64,000 bases of DNA, taken from Flavobacterium sp. NG2. Its GTDB lineage: Bacteria > Bacteroidota > Bacteroidia > Flavobacteriales > Flavobacteriaceae. The stretch's first letter is position 1. The number at the start of each line of letters is the position of its first letter. Below are positions 36,007 through 45,702 of the stretch, in pieces. The notes below the pieces were generated by a model. It saw only the letters and a list, made by a program, of their open reading frames with translations, was not told where the DNA came from and made no database searches. The translations under genes and the position numbers were made by a program. The stretch covers positions 2,916,001-2,980,000 of the forward strand of contig NZ_CP139420.1 of assembly GCF_034119845.1 (NCBI RefSeq). Direction: 5' to 3'.

Positions 36007-39000
36007 ATGTTTTCAAAATTTATTGACAGACCCGTATTGTCAACGGTGATTTCTATTATCATCGTTATTTTGGGAGTTTTAGGGCTAATTGCCCTGCCCG
36101 TTTCCCAATATCCAGAAATAGCCCCTCCTACCGTAACAGTTTCAGCAAACTACCAAGGTGCTAGTGCCGAGGTGGTAATGAACTCGGTAGTAATACCTTT
36201 GGAAGAACAAATTAATGGCGTTGAAGACATGGCATACATGACTTCGACATCTAATAATGACGGTTCAGCTTCTATAAATATTTACTTTAAATTGGGTACC
36301 AATCCTGATTTGGCTGCGGTAAACGTACAAAATCGTGTGTCACGTGCCACTTCGTTATTACCAAAAGAAGTAACTCAAGCAGGGGTTACCACCTCCAAAA
36401 GACAAAGTGATAATATCTTGATTTTATCGTTGTATAGCGAGAATCCTGAATACGACATTACATTCCTTCAAAACTACGCCAACATTAATATTTTACCAAA
36501 AATTAAACGTGTTCCAGGTGTTGGAGATGCTGTTATTTTTGGTCAAAGAGATTATTCGATGCGTATTTGGTTAAAACCTGATGTTATGGGCGCTTATGGA
36601 TTAGTGCCTTCGGATATTTCAAACTTATTGGCTGAACAAAATATTGAAGCTGCTCCTGGGCAATTAGGGGAAGATAGCAATCAATCTTTTCAATATACTT
36701 TAAAATACAAAGGGCGTCTACAAAACACCAAAGAATTTGAAGATATAGTAGTACGTTCTACTCCAAATGGTGAAGTTCTAAAACTAGGTGATGTTGCTCG
36801 AATCGAATTAGGGGCCGTAAATTATGCGAGTAATTCGTATACTAACGGAAACCAATCTATTGCGATTGCCATTGCACAAACTGCCGGTTCTAATGCACAA
36901 GAAGTAATTGAAGGCTCCATAAAAGTTTTGGATAAATCAGCGATTAATTTCCCTAAAGGAGTGAAATATGTGACTTTGATTAATGCCAATGATTTCTTGA
37001 GTGAGTCTATTACAAAAGTTATTCATACTTTAATTGAAGCGTTCCTATTGGTGTTTATAGTGGTATTTATCTTTTTACAAGATTGGAGGTCAACACTTAT
37101 TCCTGCTATTTCTGTACCAGTTGCTATTATTGGAACCTTCTTTTTCTTGAGTTTATTTGGTTTTACCATCAACTTGTTAACCTTGTTTGCTTTGGTACTC
37201 GCGGTCGGAATTGTGGTTGATGATGCCATTGTAGTCGTCGAGGCTGTTCATGCCAAGATGGAAGCTGGTGAACATGATCCTAAAAAAGCTGCACACAGTG
37301 CCATGAGTGATATTAGTAGTGCTATTATTTCTATCACATTAGTCATGTCGGCGGTATTTATTCCAGTTTCGTTTATTAGTGGTTCATCAGGAGTTTTTTA
37401 TAAGCAATTTGGATTAACCTTAGCGGTATCTATTGTATTATCTGCAATTAACGCCTTGACACTTTCACCTGCACTATGCGCTATTTTCTTAAAAGAGCAC
37501 GGAACAGGAAAGAAACGTGGCTTCTTGGAGCGTTTTTATACTGCTTTTAATGCTGGTTTTGAAAACACTACCGGAAAATACAAAAGATCAGTTGAGTTTT
37601 TGGTAAAACGCAAATGGATAGCATTTTTAGGAATAGCCGTATTTTCAGGGATTTTCATTTTGCTACTAAATATTACACCAAAAGCATTTGTACCTAGTGA
37701 AGATACTGGAGCTATTCTATCGGATGTTTCGCTTCCACCGGGAACTTCTTTACAGCGAACAGAGGAAATATTAGTCCAAATTCAAGATAAAGTAAAAGAT
37801 ATTCCAGAAATCAAAGAAGTACTTCGTATTTCTGGACGTAGTTTAATAAGTGGAACTGGAAGTAATTACGGGATGGTAATTGTAAAATTAAAACCATGGG
37901 CCGAACGTAAAGGCGATAATCAAGAAGTAACTGCGGTTGTACAAGAATTGTTCAAACGTGCTGCTACGGTTAAGGATGCCAAAGTATTGTTTTTTGCTCG
38001 TCCTACCTTAGTTGGTTTTGGTTACAGTAATGGATTCGAATTCCAATTGCAAGATCAAAAAGGGGGAACAATAACAGAATTAGAAGCGGTGAAAACCAAA
38101 TTCTTAGCGGACTTAAATAGCCGCCCTGAAATTAAATATGCAGCAACATCCTTCTCACCCAATTTTCCACAATATCGTATTGATTTGAATGTAGCGGCCA
38201 TCAAAAAATCAGGTTTAACTGTAACCGATGTTTTGGGAACCATGCAAGGGTATTATGGAGGAGTTTATGCATCCAACTTTAATAAATTTGGAAAACAATA
38301 CCGTGTGGTGTATCAATCAGAACCACAGTTCAGAAGTAATCCTGAATCTTTGAACAAAGTATTAGTTCGAAATAGCAGCGGACAAATGGCCCCAATTTCA
38401 CAATTTGTGACATTAGAAAAAGTATTTGGGCCACAAGCTATAGATCGTTTTAACTTGTTTACTTCGGTAAAAGTTACAGGAGCACCAAACGAAGGATTTA
38501 GTTCAGGTGACGCTATTAAAGCGGTACAAGAAGTAGCAAGTCAATCCCTGCCTTTGGGTTATGGATATGAATTCTCAGGAATGACTCGTGAAGAAATTAG
38601 TGCAGGTGGACAAACTATCTATATTTTCTTATTGTGCTTGATATTTGTTTATTTCTTATTAGCCGCACAATATGAAAGTTACATCTTACCTTTTGCAGTA
38701 TTACTTTCATTACCAATTGGTTTAGCGGGAGCGTATATTTTTGCTTATCTATTCAAAGTGAGTAACAATATTTACCTCCAGATTACATTGATTATGTTGA
38801 TTGGACTACTCGCTAAGAATGCCATTTTGATAGTCGAATTTGCGGCCGATGCGAGACGAAAAGGACTCAGCGTAACCCAAGCTGCCATCAAAGGAGCGGT
38901 TGCCCGTTTACGTCCTATTTTGATGACCTCATTTGCATTTATCTTTGGATTATTGCCATTGATGTTAGCGCAAGGTGCAGGAGCGATTGGAAATAAAGCA

Positions 39001-39171
39001 ATTGGAACTGGAGCCATTGGAGGAATGTTAATTGGTACGATTTTAGGAGTATTTGTCGTTCCTATTTTGTTTATCGTTTTCCAAAATTTACAGGAAAAAG
39101 TTTCCATCAAACCATTGCCTACGCCACAAGAATCAGATGTTCAATCTTTAGCCGAAAAAAATGAAAAATAA
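36007..39171 (+). CDS. RND-type inner-membrane efflux pump (HAE1, AcrB/MexB-like)
   Basis: The 1054-residue protein has the AcrB layout: MFSKFIDRPVLSTVISIIIV first helix, large periplasmic porter loops, and the proton-relay helix near 404 with VGIVVDDAIVVVEAV (adjacent Asp pair). The second half contains LIGLLAKNAILIVEFA, including the conserved Lys, and the GALPLMLAQGAGA-like stretch. It acts as a trimeric proton-driven drug exporter in the family. The ten-codon C-terminal end overlaps the start of the channel gene by 11 bases. Confidence 0.95.
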   Translation: MFSKFIDRPVLSTVISIIIVILGVLGLIALPVSQYPEIAPPTVTVSANYQGASAEVVMNSVVIPLEEQINGVEDMAYMTSTSNNDGSASINIYFKLGTNPDLAAVNVQNRVSRATSLLPKEVTQAGVTTSKRQSDNILILSLYSENPEYDITFLQNYANINILPKIKRVPGVGDAVIFGQRDYSMRIWLKPDVMGAYGLVPSDISNLLAEQNIEAAPGQLGEDSNQSFQYTLKYKGRLQNTKEFEDIVVRSTPNGEVLKLGDVARIELGAVNYASNSYTNGNQSIAIAIAQTAGSNAQEVIEGSIKVLDKSAINFPKGVKYVTLINANDFLSESITKVIHTLIEAFLLVFIVVFIFLQDWRSTLIPAISVPVAIIGTFFFLSLFGFTINLLTLFALVLAVGIVVDDAIVVVEAVHAKMEAGEHDPKKAAHSAMSDISSAIISITLVMSAVFIPVSFISGSSGVFYKQFGLTLAVSIVLSAINALTLSPALCAIFLKEHGTGKKRGFLERFYTAFNAGFENTTGKYKRSVEFLVKRKWIAFLGIAVFSGIFILLLNITPKAFVPSEDTGAILSDVSLPPGTSLQRTEEILVQIQDKVKDIPEIKEVLRISGRSLISGTGSNYGMVIVKLKPWAERKGDNQEVTAVVQELFKRAATVKDAKVLFFARPTLVGFGYSNGFEFQLQDQKGGTITELEAVKTKFLADLNSRPEIKYAATSFSPNFPQYRIDLNVAAIKKSGLTVTDVLGTMQGYYGGVYASNFNKFGKQYRVVYQSEPQFRSNPESLNKVLVRNSSGQMAPISQFVTLEKVFGPQAIDRFNLFTSVKVTGAPNEGFSSGDAIKAVQEVASQSLPLGYGYEFSGMTREEISAGGQTIYIFLLCLIFVYFLLAAQYESYILPFAVLLSLPIGLAGAYIFAYLFKVSNNIYLQITLIMLIGLLAKNAILIVEFAADARRKGLSVTQAAIKGAVARLRPILMTSFAFIFGLLPLMLAQGAGAIGNKAIGTGAIGGMLIGTILGVFVVPILFIVFQNLQEKVSIKPLPTPQESDVQSLAEKNEK

Positions 39172-40561
39172 AATATATAAAATTGGGATACTCGTTGGTA
39201 CAGCTACTTTAATGCAAGCCTGTTTTGTAGCCAAAGATTACAAGCGACCAGAAGTAAAAACAGAAAATTTATACCGTACGGAAACCGTTTCCACAGACAG
39301 TCTTTCATTGGCAAATCTGAGTTGGGACCGCATTTTTACCGACCCTATTTTGCAAGGCTATATCAAAAAAGGATTGGAAAACAATTTGGATATCCGCATT
39401 GCTATGCAAAATTTGGAAGCTGCCCAAGCTACCATGTTACAAGGAAAAGCAGGCTACTTCCCTACTTTAACAACAACAACGGATTGGACACATCAAGAAT
39501 TGTCAAAAAACAGTCAGATTGGTGCCATTGTGAACAACAGAACCGTAGATCAATTTCAATTGTTAGGGAACCTAAGTTGGGAAGCTGATATCTGGGGAAA
39601 AATAAGAAGCAACAAGCGTGGCGCTCAAGCGGCGTATTTGCAAACCAATGCCGCTAATCAAGCGATAAAAACACAATTGATTGCAGCCATCGCTTCGACT
39701 TATTTTCAATTATTAGCCGTTGACGAGCAAATTAAAGTAGCCGAGGAAACCTTGATTAACAGAGACAAAAGCATCGAGACGATTCTGGCTTTGAAAAAAG
39801 CGGGAAATGTTACTGAGGTTGGTGTTAAGCAAACCGAAGCACAAAAATACGCGACCCAATTAATCATCGCCGATTTAAAGAACAACACTATTTTGTTAGA
39901 GAACACATTAAGTGTCCTTTTAGGTCAAGCACCTACAAAAATAGAACGTTCTAGTTTTGATACTCAAAAACTACAACCTGCTATTAGCTTGGGAGTACCG
40001 GCAAGTTTGCTTCGTAACCGTCCAGACGTAATTGCTGCCGAATACAATTTGATTACTAATTTCGAGATGACCAATGTAGCCAAAAGTAGTTTTTATCCAA
40101 GCTTAAAAGTAACCGCTACAGGAGGTTTTCAAAGTATCGACATCCGAAAATGGTTGAGCGCCAACTCCATTTTTACCAATATTGTTACCGGTTTGACACA
40201 ACCTATCTTTAACCAAAGACAGATTAAAACCAAGTACGAAATTGCACAGGCTAATCAAGAAAAAGCCTTTTTACAATTTGAGCAGTCGCTATTGACAGCA
40301 GGCAAAGAAGTTTCGGATGCTTTGGCACAATACAAAAACGAAACCTATAAAATTTCGGTTAGAGAAAAACAGGTCGAAGCTTTGACAAAGGCTTCTTCAT
40401 TCTCAGATGAGTTACTGACGTATGGTTTAGCCAATTATTTAGAGGTCTTAACCGCTAAAAATGACGCTTTGAATGCCAAATTAAATTTGGTAGACAACAA
40501 GTACCAACAATACAAAGCCATTATTCAATTATACAGAGCCTTAGGTGGCGGATGGCAATAA
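39161..40561 (+). CDS. Outer-membrane channel lipoprotein of RND efflux (TolC/OprM, NodT family)
   Basis: This 466-residue protein has a lipobox (TLMQAC, lipid on about Cys21) and the duplicated helical/beta repeat structure of OprM-type channels, with LSWEADIWGKIRSNKRGAQAAYL and GVPASLLRNRPDVIAAEYNL as family hallmarks. It overlaps the pump gene by 11 bases and is followed by a strong terminator. With the adaptor and pump it makes a complete tripartite system under the palindromic operator. Confidence 0.94.
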   Translation: MKNKIYKIGILVGTATLMQACFVAKDYKRPEVKTENLYRTETVSTDSLSLANLSWDRIFTDPILQGYIKKGLENNLDIRIAMQNLEAAQATMLQGKAGYFPTLTTTTDWTHQELSKNSQIGAIVNNRTVDQFQLLGNLSWEADIWGKIRSNKRGAQAAYLQTNAANQAIKTQLIAAIASTYFQLLAVDEQIKVAEETLINRDKSIETILALKKAGNVTEVGVKQTEAQKYATQLIIADLKNNTILLENTLSVLLGQAPTKIERSSFDTQKLQPAISLGVPASLLRNRPDVIAAEYNLITNFEMTNVAKSSFYPSLKVTATGGFQSIDIRKWLSANSIFTNIVTGLTQPIFNQRQIKTKYEIAQANQEKAFLQFEQSLLTAGKEVSDALAQYKNETYKISVREKQVEALTKASSFSDELLTYGLANYLEVLTAKNDALNAKLNLVDNKYQQYKAIIQLYRALGGGWQ

Positions 40562-40600
40562 AAGTTAATCTTTAGTTAGGTTATAATTGGTTGGTTAATT

Positions 40601-40634
40601 AAAAGTCACTAGGTATTTATCTAGTGGCTTTTTT
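40601..40634 (+). terminator. Terminator of the RND efflux operon
   Basis: A stem AAAGTCACTAG / CTAGTGGCTTT (8-base loop) is followed by six T residues, 40 bases after the channel gene stop. Confidence 0.88.
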
Positions 40635-40734
40635 AGTTTTAGGTATTCGTAAATTGTAATACCATAATGACTGTAAATGGAGCACTGCAAAACAAAATAA
40701 TTAGTATCTTTAACTAACCAAAATTAGTCATGCC

Positions 40735-41184
40735 ATGTCAACACAAACAGTAACCTTGCATCGCGTTATTAAGGCAACACCTGAAAAAGTCTATCGTGCC
40801 TTTACAAACCCCACAGCCTACGCATCCTGGATTCCACCCTATGGATTCCTTTGTTTGATACATGAAATAGAAGTCAAAGTTGGAGGTCAATTTAAAATGT
40901 CTTTTGAAAATTTTACAACTGGAAAACGCCATTCTTTTGGAGGGAAATTTGTAGCCATAGAGCCCAATGCATTTATCAAATATGCAGAACAATTTGACGA
41001 CCCTAATTTACCAGGTCTGATGACCACATCAGTATGGTTAAATCCAGTTTCAGTAGGTACCGAACTAAAGATTATTCAAGAAAATATTCCCGTTGCCATT
41101 CCTGTGGAAATGTGTTATTTAGGTTGGCAAGAATCAATCGAAAAATTAATAAGGTTAGTTGAACCTGATATTCCTGATGCGTAA
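40735..41184 (+). CDS. SRPBCC (AHSA1-type) protein
   Basis: This 149-residue START/Bet v1-like protein begins VTLHRVIKATPEKVYRAFTNPTAYASWIPPYGFLC and contains VKVGGQFKMSFENFTTGKRHSFGGKFVAIEP, with WQESIEKLIRLVEP at the end. Such proteins bind hydrophobic ligands or act as Hsp90 co-chaperone-like domains. The ligand is unknown. It is the last ordinary gene before the accessory region. Confidence 0.85.
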   Translation: MSTQTVTLHRVIKATPEKVYRAFTNPTAYASWIPPYGFLCLIHEIEVKVGGQFKMSFENFTTGKRHSFGGKFVAIEPNAFIKYAEQFDDPNLPGLMTTSVWLNPVSVGTELKIIQENIPVAIPVEMCYLGWQESIEKLIRLVEPDIPDA

Positions 41185-41229
41185 TCTTTTACGCTTGTTG
41201 GAAGTTTTTTTATGTAGACATACTTCTGT

Positions 41230-41393
41230 AGCTATTCCCGTCATCCGTTACAAGGAACTTGGTTTCAAACCCTTTTTCTAGGCGCTGGCAGGAGCTTCCT
41301 CTGGTCGCTCTGCCACCACCAGAAAAAAGTGGTTTTCACCCTGCGTTCGCTTTTCACTTCTACCGGGGCTAGGCGTTTGGTGTAAATAATAAC
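41230..41393 (-). repeat. Interspersed palindromic element, variant stem (copy E)
   Basis: Read on the minus strand it starts CCTAGCCCCGGTAGAAGTG and ends ACGGATGACGGGAATAGCT, the conserved flanks of the family. The centre is replaced by a long imperfect hairpin (AACCACTTTTTTCTGG opposite CCTTTTTCT, with TGGCAG/CTGCCA inside). The remaining bases to 41579 hold only the TrlF left boundary. Confidence 0.65.
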
Positions 41394-41536
41394 GTCATTA
41401 TGGTTTCCCGTAACACTTATAATAAAGAGGGAATTATCTTTGAAAAATGTTAATAACTGAAAGAATAGTTGTAAGTATTTTTGGGGATTAAGTTGTATGT
41501 TTGGAAAAATAAAATATGACGGCTGTCAGACTTATA

Positions 41537-41555
41537 TACTAGTTAGCGGTCATGC
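41537..41555 (+). repeat. Left boundary repeat of the TrlF cassette
   Basis: TACTAGTTAGCGGTCATGC is an inverted match (17 of 19 aligned bases, one indel) to 44358-44377 and lies 24 bases before the TrlF start codon. Confidence 0.65.
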
Positions 41556-41579
41556 GGAAAGAAAATTACTATAAAAATT

Positions 41580-44357
41580 ATGACAGGGAAAAATTACTCA
41601 ATTGGTTCATTATGGAGAAGATGGGATTTGCATATTCATACTCCAGAAACAAAAAAAAATGATAATTTCGATGGCGCAACGATTGATGAAAAATGGGACA
41701 ATTACATAAACGATATAAATAAACATTCCGCAGAAATTTCAGTAATTGCAGTAACAGACTATTTGTGTACTGATAATTATTTTAAGTTTATCGATTATTA
41801 TAAAAAAGGAAAATTCACAAAATCATTTGATTTAATTCTTCCAAATGTAGAATTAAGAATTTCACCTGTTACTGCTTCAAGTATACCAATAAATATTCAT
41901 TGCATTTTTAACCCTCAATTTGAAAGTAAAATCCATAATAGGTTTTTTCAAAATTTATATTTCGAATTTAGCGGAAGAAGATTCAAAGCAACTAGAGATG
42001 ATTTAATTGATCTTGGAAAAACACATTCAAACAATCCATCAATGCCCAATAATACAGCTCTTCAGGCTGGTATATTACAATTTGTAGTTCCTTTTCATGT
42101 CCTTAAAGAAATTTTTGAAAAAGATGAAGAATTAAAAAAAAATACTATTATTATAGTTGCAAATGGTAAAGACGGAGTTTCAGGTCTCCACAAACATTAT
42201 GATTATTTTGAAGGTAAACAGGTGAGCGCATTAGATGCCACACGCCAAAATATTTATAAATTTTCAGATTGTATATTTTCATCAAATGATGGTGACAGTA
42301 AGTATTTCTTAGGAAAAAAAACAGATGCTAAAAATAAAATCATAGATGATGAAGATGAAGTAAAACGTAAGTGCGGATCTTTAAAACCATGTTTCCATGG
42401 TTGTGATGCACATGAAAATAAAAAAATATTTAATCCTGACAATAATCAATTTTGTTGGGTCAAAGCTGATCCAACTTTCGAAGGCCTCAAACAAGTTATT
42501 TATGAGCCAAGCGAAAGAGTTAAAGTTCAAGAAAATAATCCTGAAAAAGATTTTGACAAACCTATCTTTACGTCGATAGAAATAAAATCGAATATAAAAA
42601 TATTAAATGATTCTAATTCAGAATTGACTTTTTCTCCAATAATTTTTCCTTTAAATAGAAATCTTGTTTCAATTATTGGAGGTCGTGGACAAGGTAAATC
42701 AATGCTTGTAAATTATCTAGGGCATGGTCTAGGCAAAGAAATAAATCAATCTCTAGCGTCCAAAATAAATTTAGATAATAATTTTAATATAAGTTGGGAA
42801 CAGAATTCTGAAGCTGACACAAAAACTTATTCATTAAATTCTCAAGTTAATTTACCATTCACATTTATTTATCAAAGCAAGGTTAAGGAAATTGCTGAAA
42901 GTTCTGAAAATCTAAAAAAAGAAATTCTAGAAATGCTCGAAGGAGCTGGTTTTAAGAAACCGCAATCAGCGGTTAATGAATTTGAAATAAAAGAAAAATT
43001 CCAAAACTATTGGAACATTCTTGATTGGCTAGATAGAATTGACGAAAGAAACAATAAAATAAATGACGAGAAATTTGTTAAAACTAAGATTGATGAAATC
43101 CAAGATAATATTGATTTGGTTACAGAAGGATCAAACAAAAAACTCTTGGAAGATTATGTCCAAAATATAAATACTATTAACGAAAAAGAGAGCAAACTTA
43201 GAAAGTTAAAAGAATTAAGAAGTGACATCATCAGTTTTAGAGATCAACTTAATGATCAAATTAAAAACTTTGACAATATTTCTAATATTGATACAGAAAC
43301 ACAACAAAGAGAAATAATTGTTGAATTCAGAAAAATTTCCAAAGAAATTATAGAATTTGAACAAAAAAACAAAACGATAAAAGAGGATAATTTTAAAGAC
43401 TTCAAAGGTGATTTATCACAATTACTCAATAATTTAACTGGTTATCAAGAAAGCAAAAATACGCTTGAAGAAAAATTAAGCAGTATAAAAAACAAAAAGA
43501 AAGAGTTAATAGACGTAAAGATATCTTTAAATGAAATTATTCAACATCAAAAAAACACACTATTAATAGAAGGTCATTTCATCAACACGGTATGGAAGGA
43601 CAAAATTTTTGATAACACAGAAAGAGGTCAAAGAGAAAATGAGTTAATTAAAAATATTCTTGCTGACAAAGAAATTTCTATTGAGGGTATAACTTTCTTT
43701 AATATAAATCAATTTATTAAGATTGCAGAAAATTATATTGATGGTAGAGCCTTACGACCTAAATCTAAAGAGAAAATCTTAGAACTATTAGAAATAAATC
43801 CAAGAAATATTTCACATGACGTTTTAAATTATACCATTGAAAAAATAGAAAAAATAAAACATAACAACTCTAATTGCTTTTACAATGGTATAGATAGTGA
43901 CATTTTTCAAATATTTGTTGACCCCGAAATAAAAAACAAGTATGTTTATGTTATACCTGATATTACAATCGGTGGAAAAAGTATAAATAATTTGTCCGCT
44001 GGTCAGAAAGGGACAGTTTATTTATGTTTAAAATTGGCTACACAATTATTTTCAGGTCCAATAATTTTTGATCAACCAGAAGATGATTTAGATAATGATT
44101 TTATAACAAATCATCTAATTGAACTTTTCAAAAAAATAAAAGAATATCGTCAAGTAATTATAGTATCTCATAATGCAAATTTGGTAGTTAATTCCGACTC
44201 AGAACAAGTAATAATTGCAATCAATGAAGATGAAAATTTAAGCTACAATACTGGCGCATTAGAAAACAATGACATAAATCTCGAAATTTGTAGAATACTT
44301 GAAGGAGGCGAAAAAGCTTTTGAAAAACGTCGTGATAAATATAGATACGTAAAGTAA
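41580..44357 (+). CDS. TrlF-type protein: PHP phosphoesterase plus ABC/SMC-like ATPase
   Basis: The 925-residue protein has an N-terminal PHP domain. Its metal ligands are visible as LHIHTPE (His18, His20), VTDY, NVELR, NIHCIF and GCDAHE (near 275). An ABC-type ATPase follows, with Walker A GGRGQGKSM (near 367), a long coiled-coil region about 460-680, the ABC signature LSAGQ (near 806) and Walker B PIIFDQPEDDLD (near 828), then a VSHN H-loop. PHP plus SMC-like ATPase proteins act on nucleic acids or nucleotides, and many sit in mobile or defence islands. The gene is rich in ATA and AAA codons and bounded by inverted repeats, consistent with transfer. No partner gene is evident. A defence role is an inference. 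Confidence 0.8.
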   Translation: MTGKNYSIGSLWRRWDLHIHTPETKKNDNFDGATIDEKWDNYINDINKHSAEISVIAVTDYLCTDNYFKFIDYYKKGKFTKSFDLILPNVELRISPVTASSIPINIHCIFNPQFESKIHNRFFQNLYFEFSGRRFKATRDDLIDLGKTHSNNPSMPNNTALQAGILQFVVPFHVLKEIFEKDEELKKNTIIIVANGKDGVSGLHKHYDYFEGKQVSALDATRQNIYKFSDCIFSSNDGDSKYFLGKKTDAKNKIIDDEDEVKRKCGSLKPCFHGCDAHENKKIFNPDNNQFCWVKADPTFEGLKQVIYEPSERVKVQENNPEKDFDKPIFTSIEIKSNIKILNDSNSELTFSPIIFPLNRNLVSIIGGRGQGKSMLVNYLGHGLGKEINQSLASKINLDNNFNISWEQNSEADTKTYSLNSQVNLPFTFIYQSKVKEIAESSENLKKEILEMLEGAGFKKPQSAVNEFEIKEKFQNYWNILDWLDRIDERNNKINDEKFVKTKIDEIQDNIDLVTEGSNKKLLEDYVQNINTINEKESKLRKLKELRSDIISFRDQLNDQIKNFDNISNIDTETQQREIIVEFRKISKEIIEFEQKNKTIKEDNFKDFKGDLSQLLNNLTGYQESKNTLEEKLSSIKNKKKELIDVKISLNEIIQHQKNTLLIEGHFINTVWKDKIFDNTERGQRENELIKNILADKEISIEGITFFNINQFIKIAENYIDGRALRPKSKEKILELLEINPRNISHDVLNYTIEKIEKIKHNNSNCFYNGIDSDIFQIFVDPEIKNKYVYVIPDITIGGKSINNLSAGQKGTVYLCLKLATQLFSGPIIFDQPEDDLDNDFITNHLIELFKKIKEYRQVIIVSHNANLVVNSDSEQVIIAINEDENLSYNTGALENNDINLEICRILEGGEKAFEKRRDKYRYVK

Positions 44358-44377
44358 GCACGACCGCTAATCGAGTA
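44358..44377 (-). repeat. Right boundary repeat of the TrlF cassette
   Basis: GCACGACCGCTAATCGAGTA begins directly after the TrlF stop codon and is the inverted partner of 41537-41555. A CTCTG/CAGAG hairpin follows at 44383-44403. Confidence 0.65.
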
Positions 44378-44418
44378 GACGGCTCTGCCAGTAACTGACA
44401 GAGTGCCCCATGCTTGCG

Positions 44419-44495
44419 CGAGCGTCACGCTCGTGCACACAAAGAAAAGACAAAAACACATATGACAATTGGACCGGGTACGAGCGTGACGCTTG
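44419..44495. repeat. Pair of inverted CGAGCGT(C/G)ACGCTYG palindromes
   Basis: CGAGCGTCACGCTCG at 44419-44433 and CGAGCGTGACGCTTG at 44481-44495 are inverted relatives of each other. Each is nearly palindromic. Similar GC-rich REP-like words are not seen elsewhere in the window. Confidence 0.7.
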
Positions 44496-44534
44496 CACTA
44501 GCTAAATGGAATATAAAATAGGTATCTGTACAAA

Positions 44535-44829
44535 CCCGCTCCGCAAAGTCTTCAGACTTTGAGGTATTTTTAAATTCGATATTAAGAATGACAATCACCC
44601 CAAAGTCTCCTGACTTTTGACTAATCTTGTTAATTGCATTTTGTGAATACTGGATTTAAAACGTCAATATGTTTAGTAGGTTTATCGATTTGTAGATTTT
44701 ATAAAAACATTTTGTGCAAAAGTCAGAGACTTTTAGAACGATTTCGTTTGAAACAACATTTTAAAATTGCGCAAAGTCAGAGACATTTGCGCAGCACGTG
44801 TAATAGAGTTTAGGAACACTACGAAGAGC
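44535..44829 (+). repeat. GTC/GAC hairpin repeat, copy 1
   Basis: A 295-bp unit with four hairpins: 44544-44561 (CAAAGTC TTCA GACTTTG), 44601-44619 (CAAAGTC TCCT GACTTTTG), 44718-44734 (AAAAGTC AGA GACTTTT) and 44769-44792 (GCGCAAAGTC AGA GAC A TTTGCGC). Hairpins 2 and 3, and 1 and 4, are reverse-complement relatives, so the unit forms a nested inverted repeat. The tail ends CGAAGAGC. It lies between TrlF and the Sel1 gene. No coding frame is convincing. Confidence 0.85.
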
Positions 44830-44901
44830 CAATTAAATCAAAAATTGAAAAGTCACGAGCTACAAAACATTTCAAGGAAGTTAAACAACAAATAGAAAAA
44901 A

Positions 44902-45681
44902 ATGAAAAAATATTTTTTGCTCATTATTGGATTGTTATTTATGAATTTTGTCTTCGGTCAAAATGCAGATGAATTAAATATACAATCTAAAGAATTATTA
45001 AAAAAGCGAGACTACGAAAAAGCACTTCCAATTTTGAGAAAATCTGCAGAATTAGGAAATGCGGAAGCTCAATATAATTTAGGTTATTTTCTTCAAAATG
45101 GAGTTGGAATTGTTAAAAACGAAAAAGAAGCTTTTGAATGGTATAAAAAATCTTCCGAAAATGGCTTTAACGATGGTCATTATGCAATGATGATGGCTTA
45201 TGGAAATGGAATTGGAACAGAAATTGACGCTGAAAAAGCATTTGAATACGCATTAAAGTGTGCAAATAATGATGACGCAACTTGTATGTGGAATGTTGTA
45301 AATTGTTTTAAACAAGGTTTAGGGGTGTTAAAAAATACGAATAAAATGCTTGAATGGGCAACAAAATTATCGTTATTAGAAAATCCAGATAATTTAAATT
45401 TAAGCGGAAATATAACTTCGACAAGATTAAGTTTAGCTTATATGTATAGAGATGGTGATAGTTTAGAAAAAGATTATTACAAAAGTTATATTTGGTTTTT
45501 AATCTATAACGAGTTTAAAAAAGACTTTTCTATTATTCAACAAAATCAAATAATCGAAGAAGTTAAAATAGCAGAAGCTAAACTAAACAACAAGCAACTT
45601 AGTACAGCTAAAGATGACGCAGAAAGAATATTTGGAAGAAAATTAATAAATATTGAAAATTTACACAAAGCAGATTTTTGA
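44902..45681 (+). CDS. Secreted Sel1-repeat (TPR-like) protein
   Basis: The 259-residue protein has a signal peptide (MKKYFLLIIGLLFMNFVFGQ). Sel1-like repeats follow: ALPILRKSAELGNAEAQYNLG, then FEWYKKSSENGFNDGHYAMM, then FEYALKCANNDDATCMWNVVN and a later degenerate repeat with LSLAYMYRDGD. Sel1 proteins are adaptor scaffolds for protein-protein contacts, here probably in the periplasm. It sits between hairpin-repeat copies 1 and 2, which suggests that it was carried or inserted with them. Function unknown. Confidence 0.8.
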   Translation: MKKYFLLIIGLLFMNFVFGQNADELNIQSKELLKKRDYEKALPILRKSAELGNAEAQYNLGYFLQNGVGIVKNEKEAFEWYKKSSENGFNDGHYAMMMAYGNGIGTEIDAEKAFEYALKCANNDDATCMWNVVNCFKQGLGVLKNTNKMLEWATKLSLLENPDNLNLSGNITSTRLSLAYMYRDGDSLEKDYYKSYIWFLIYNEFKKDFSIIQQNQIIEEVKIAEAKLNNKQLSTAKDDAERIFGRKLINIENLHKADF

Positions 45682-45702
45682 TAAATTCGAACTGCCCGCT
45701 CA

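Noticed and set aside
44358..44530. Integron attC site behind the TrlF gene
   Set aside because: Only loose similarity of GTTAGCG/CGCTAAT to the core-site consensus, no second core site in the region, and no integrase gene. It is kept only as a remark on the inverted repeat.
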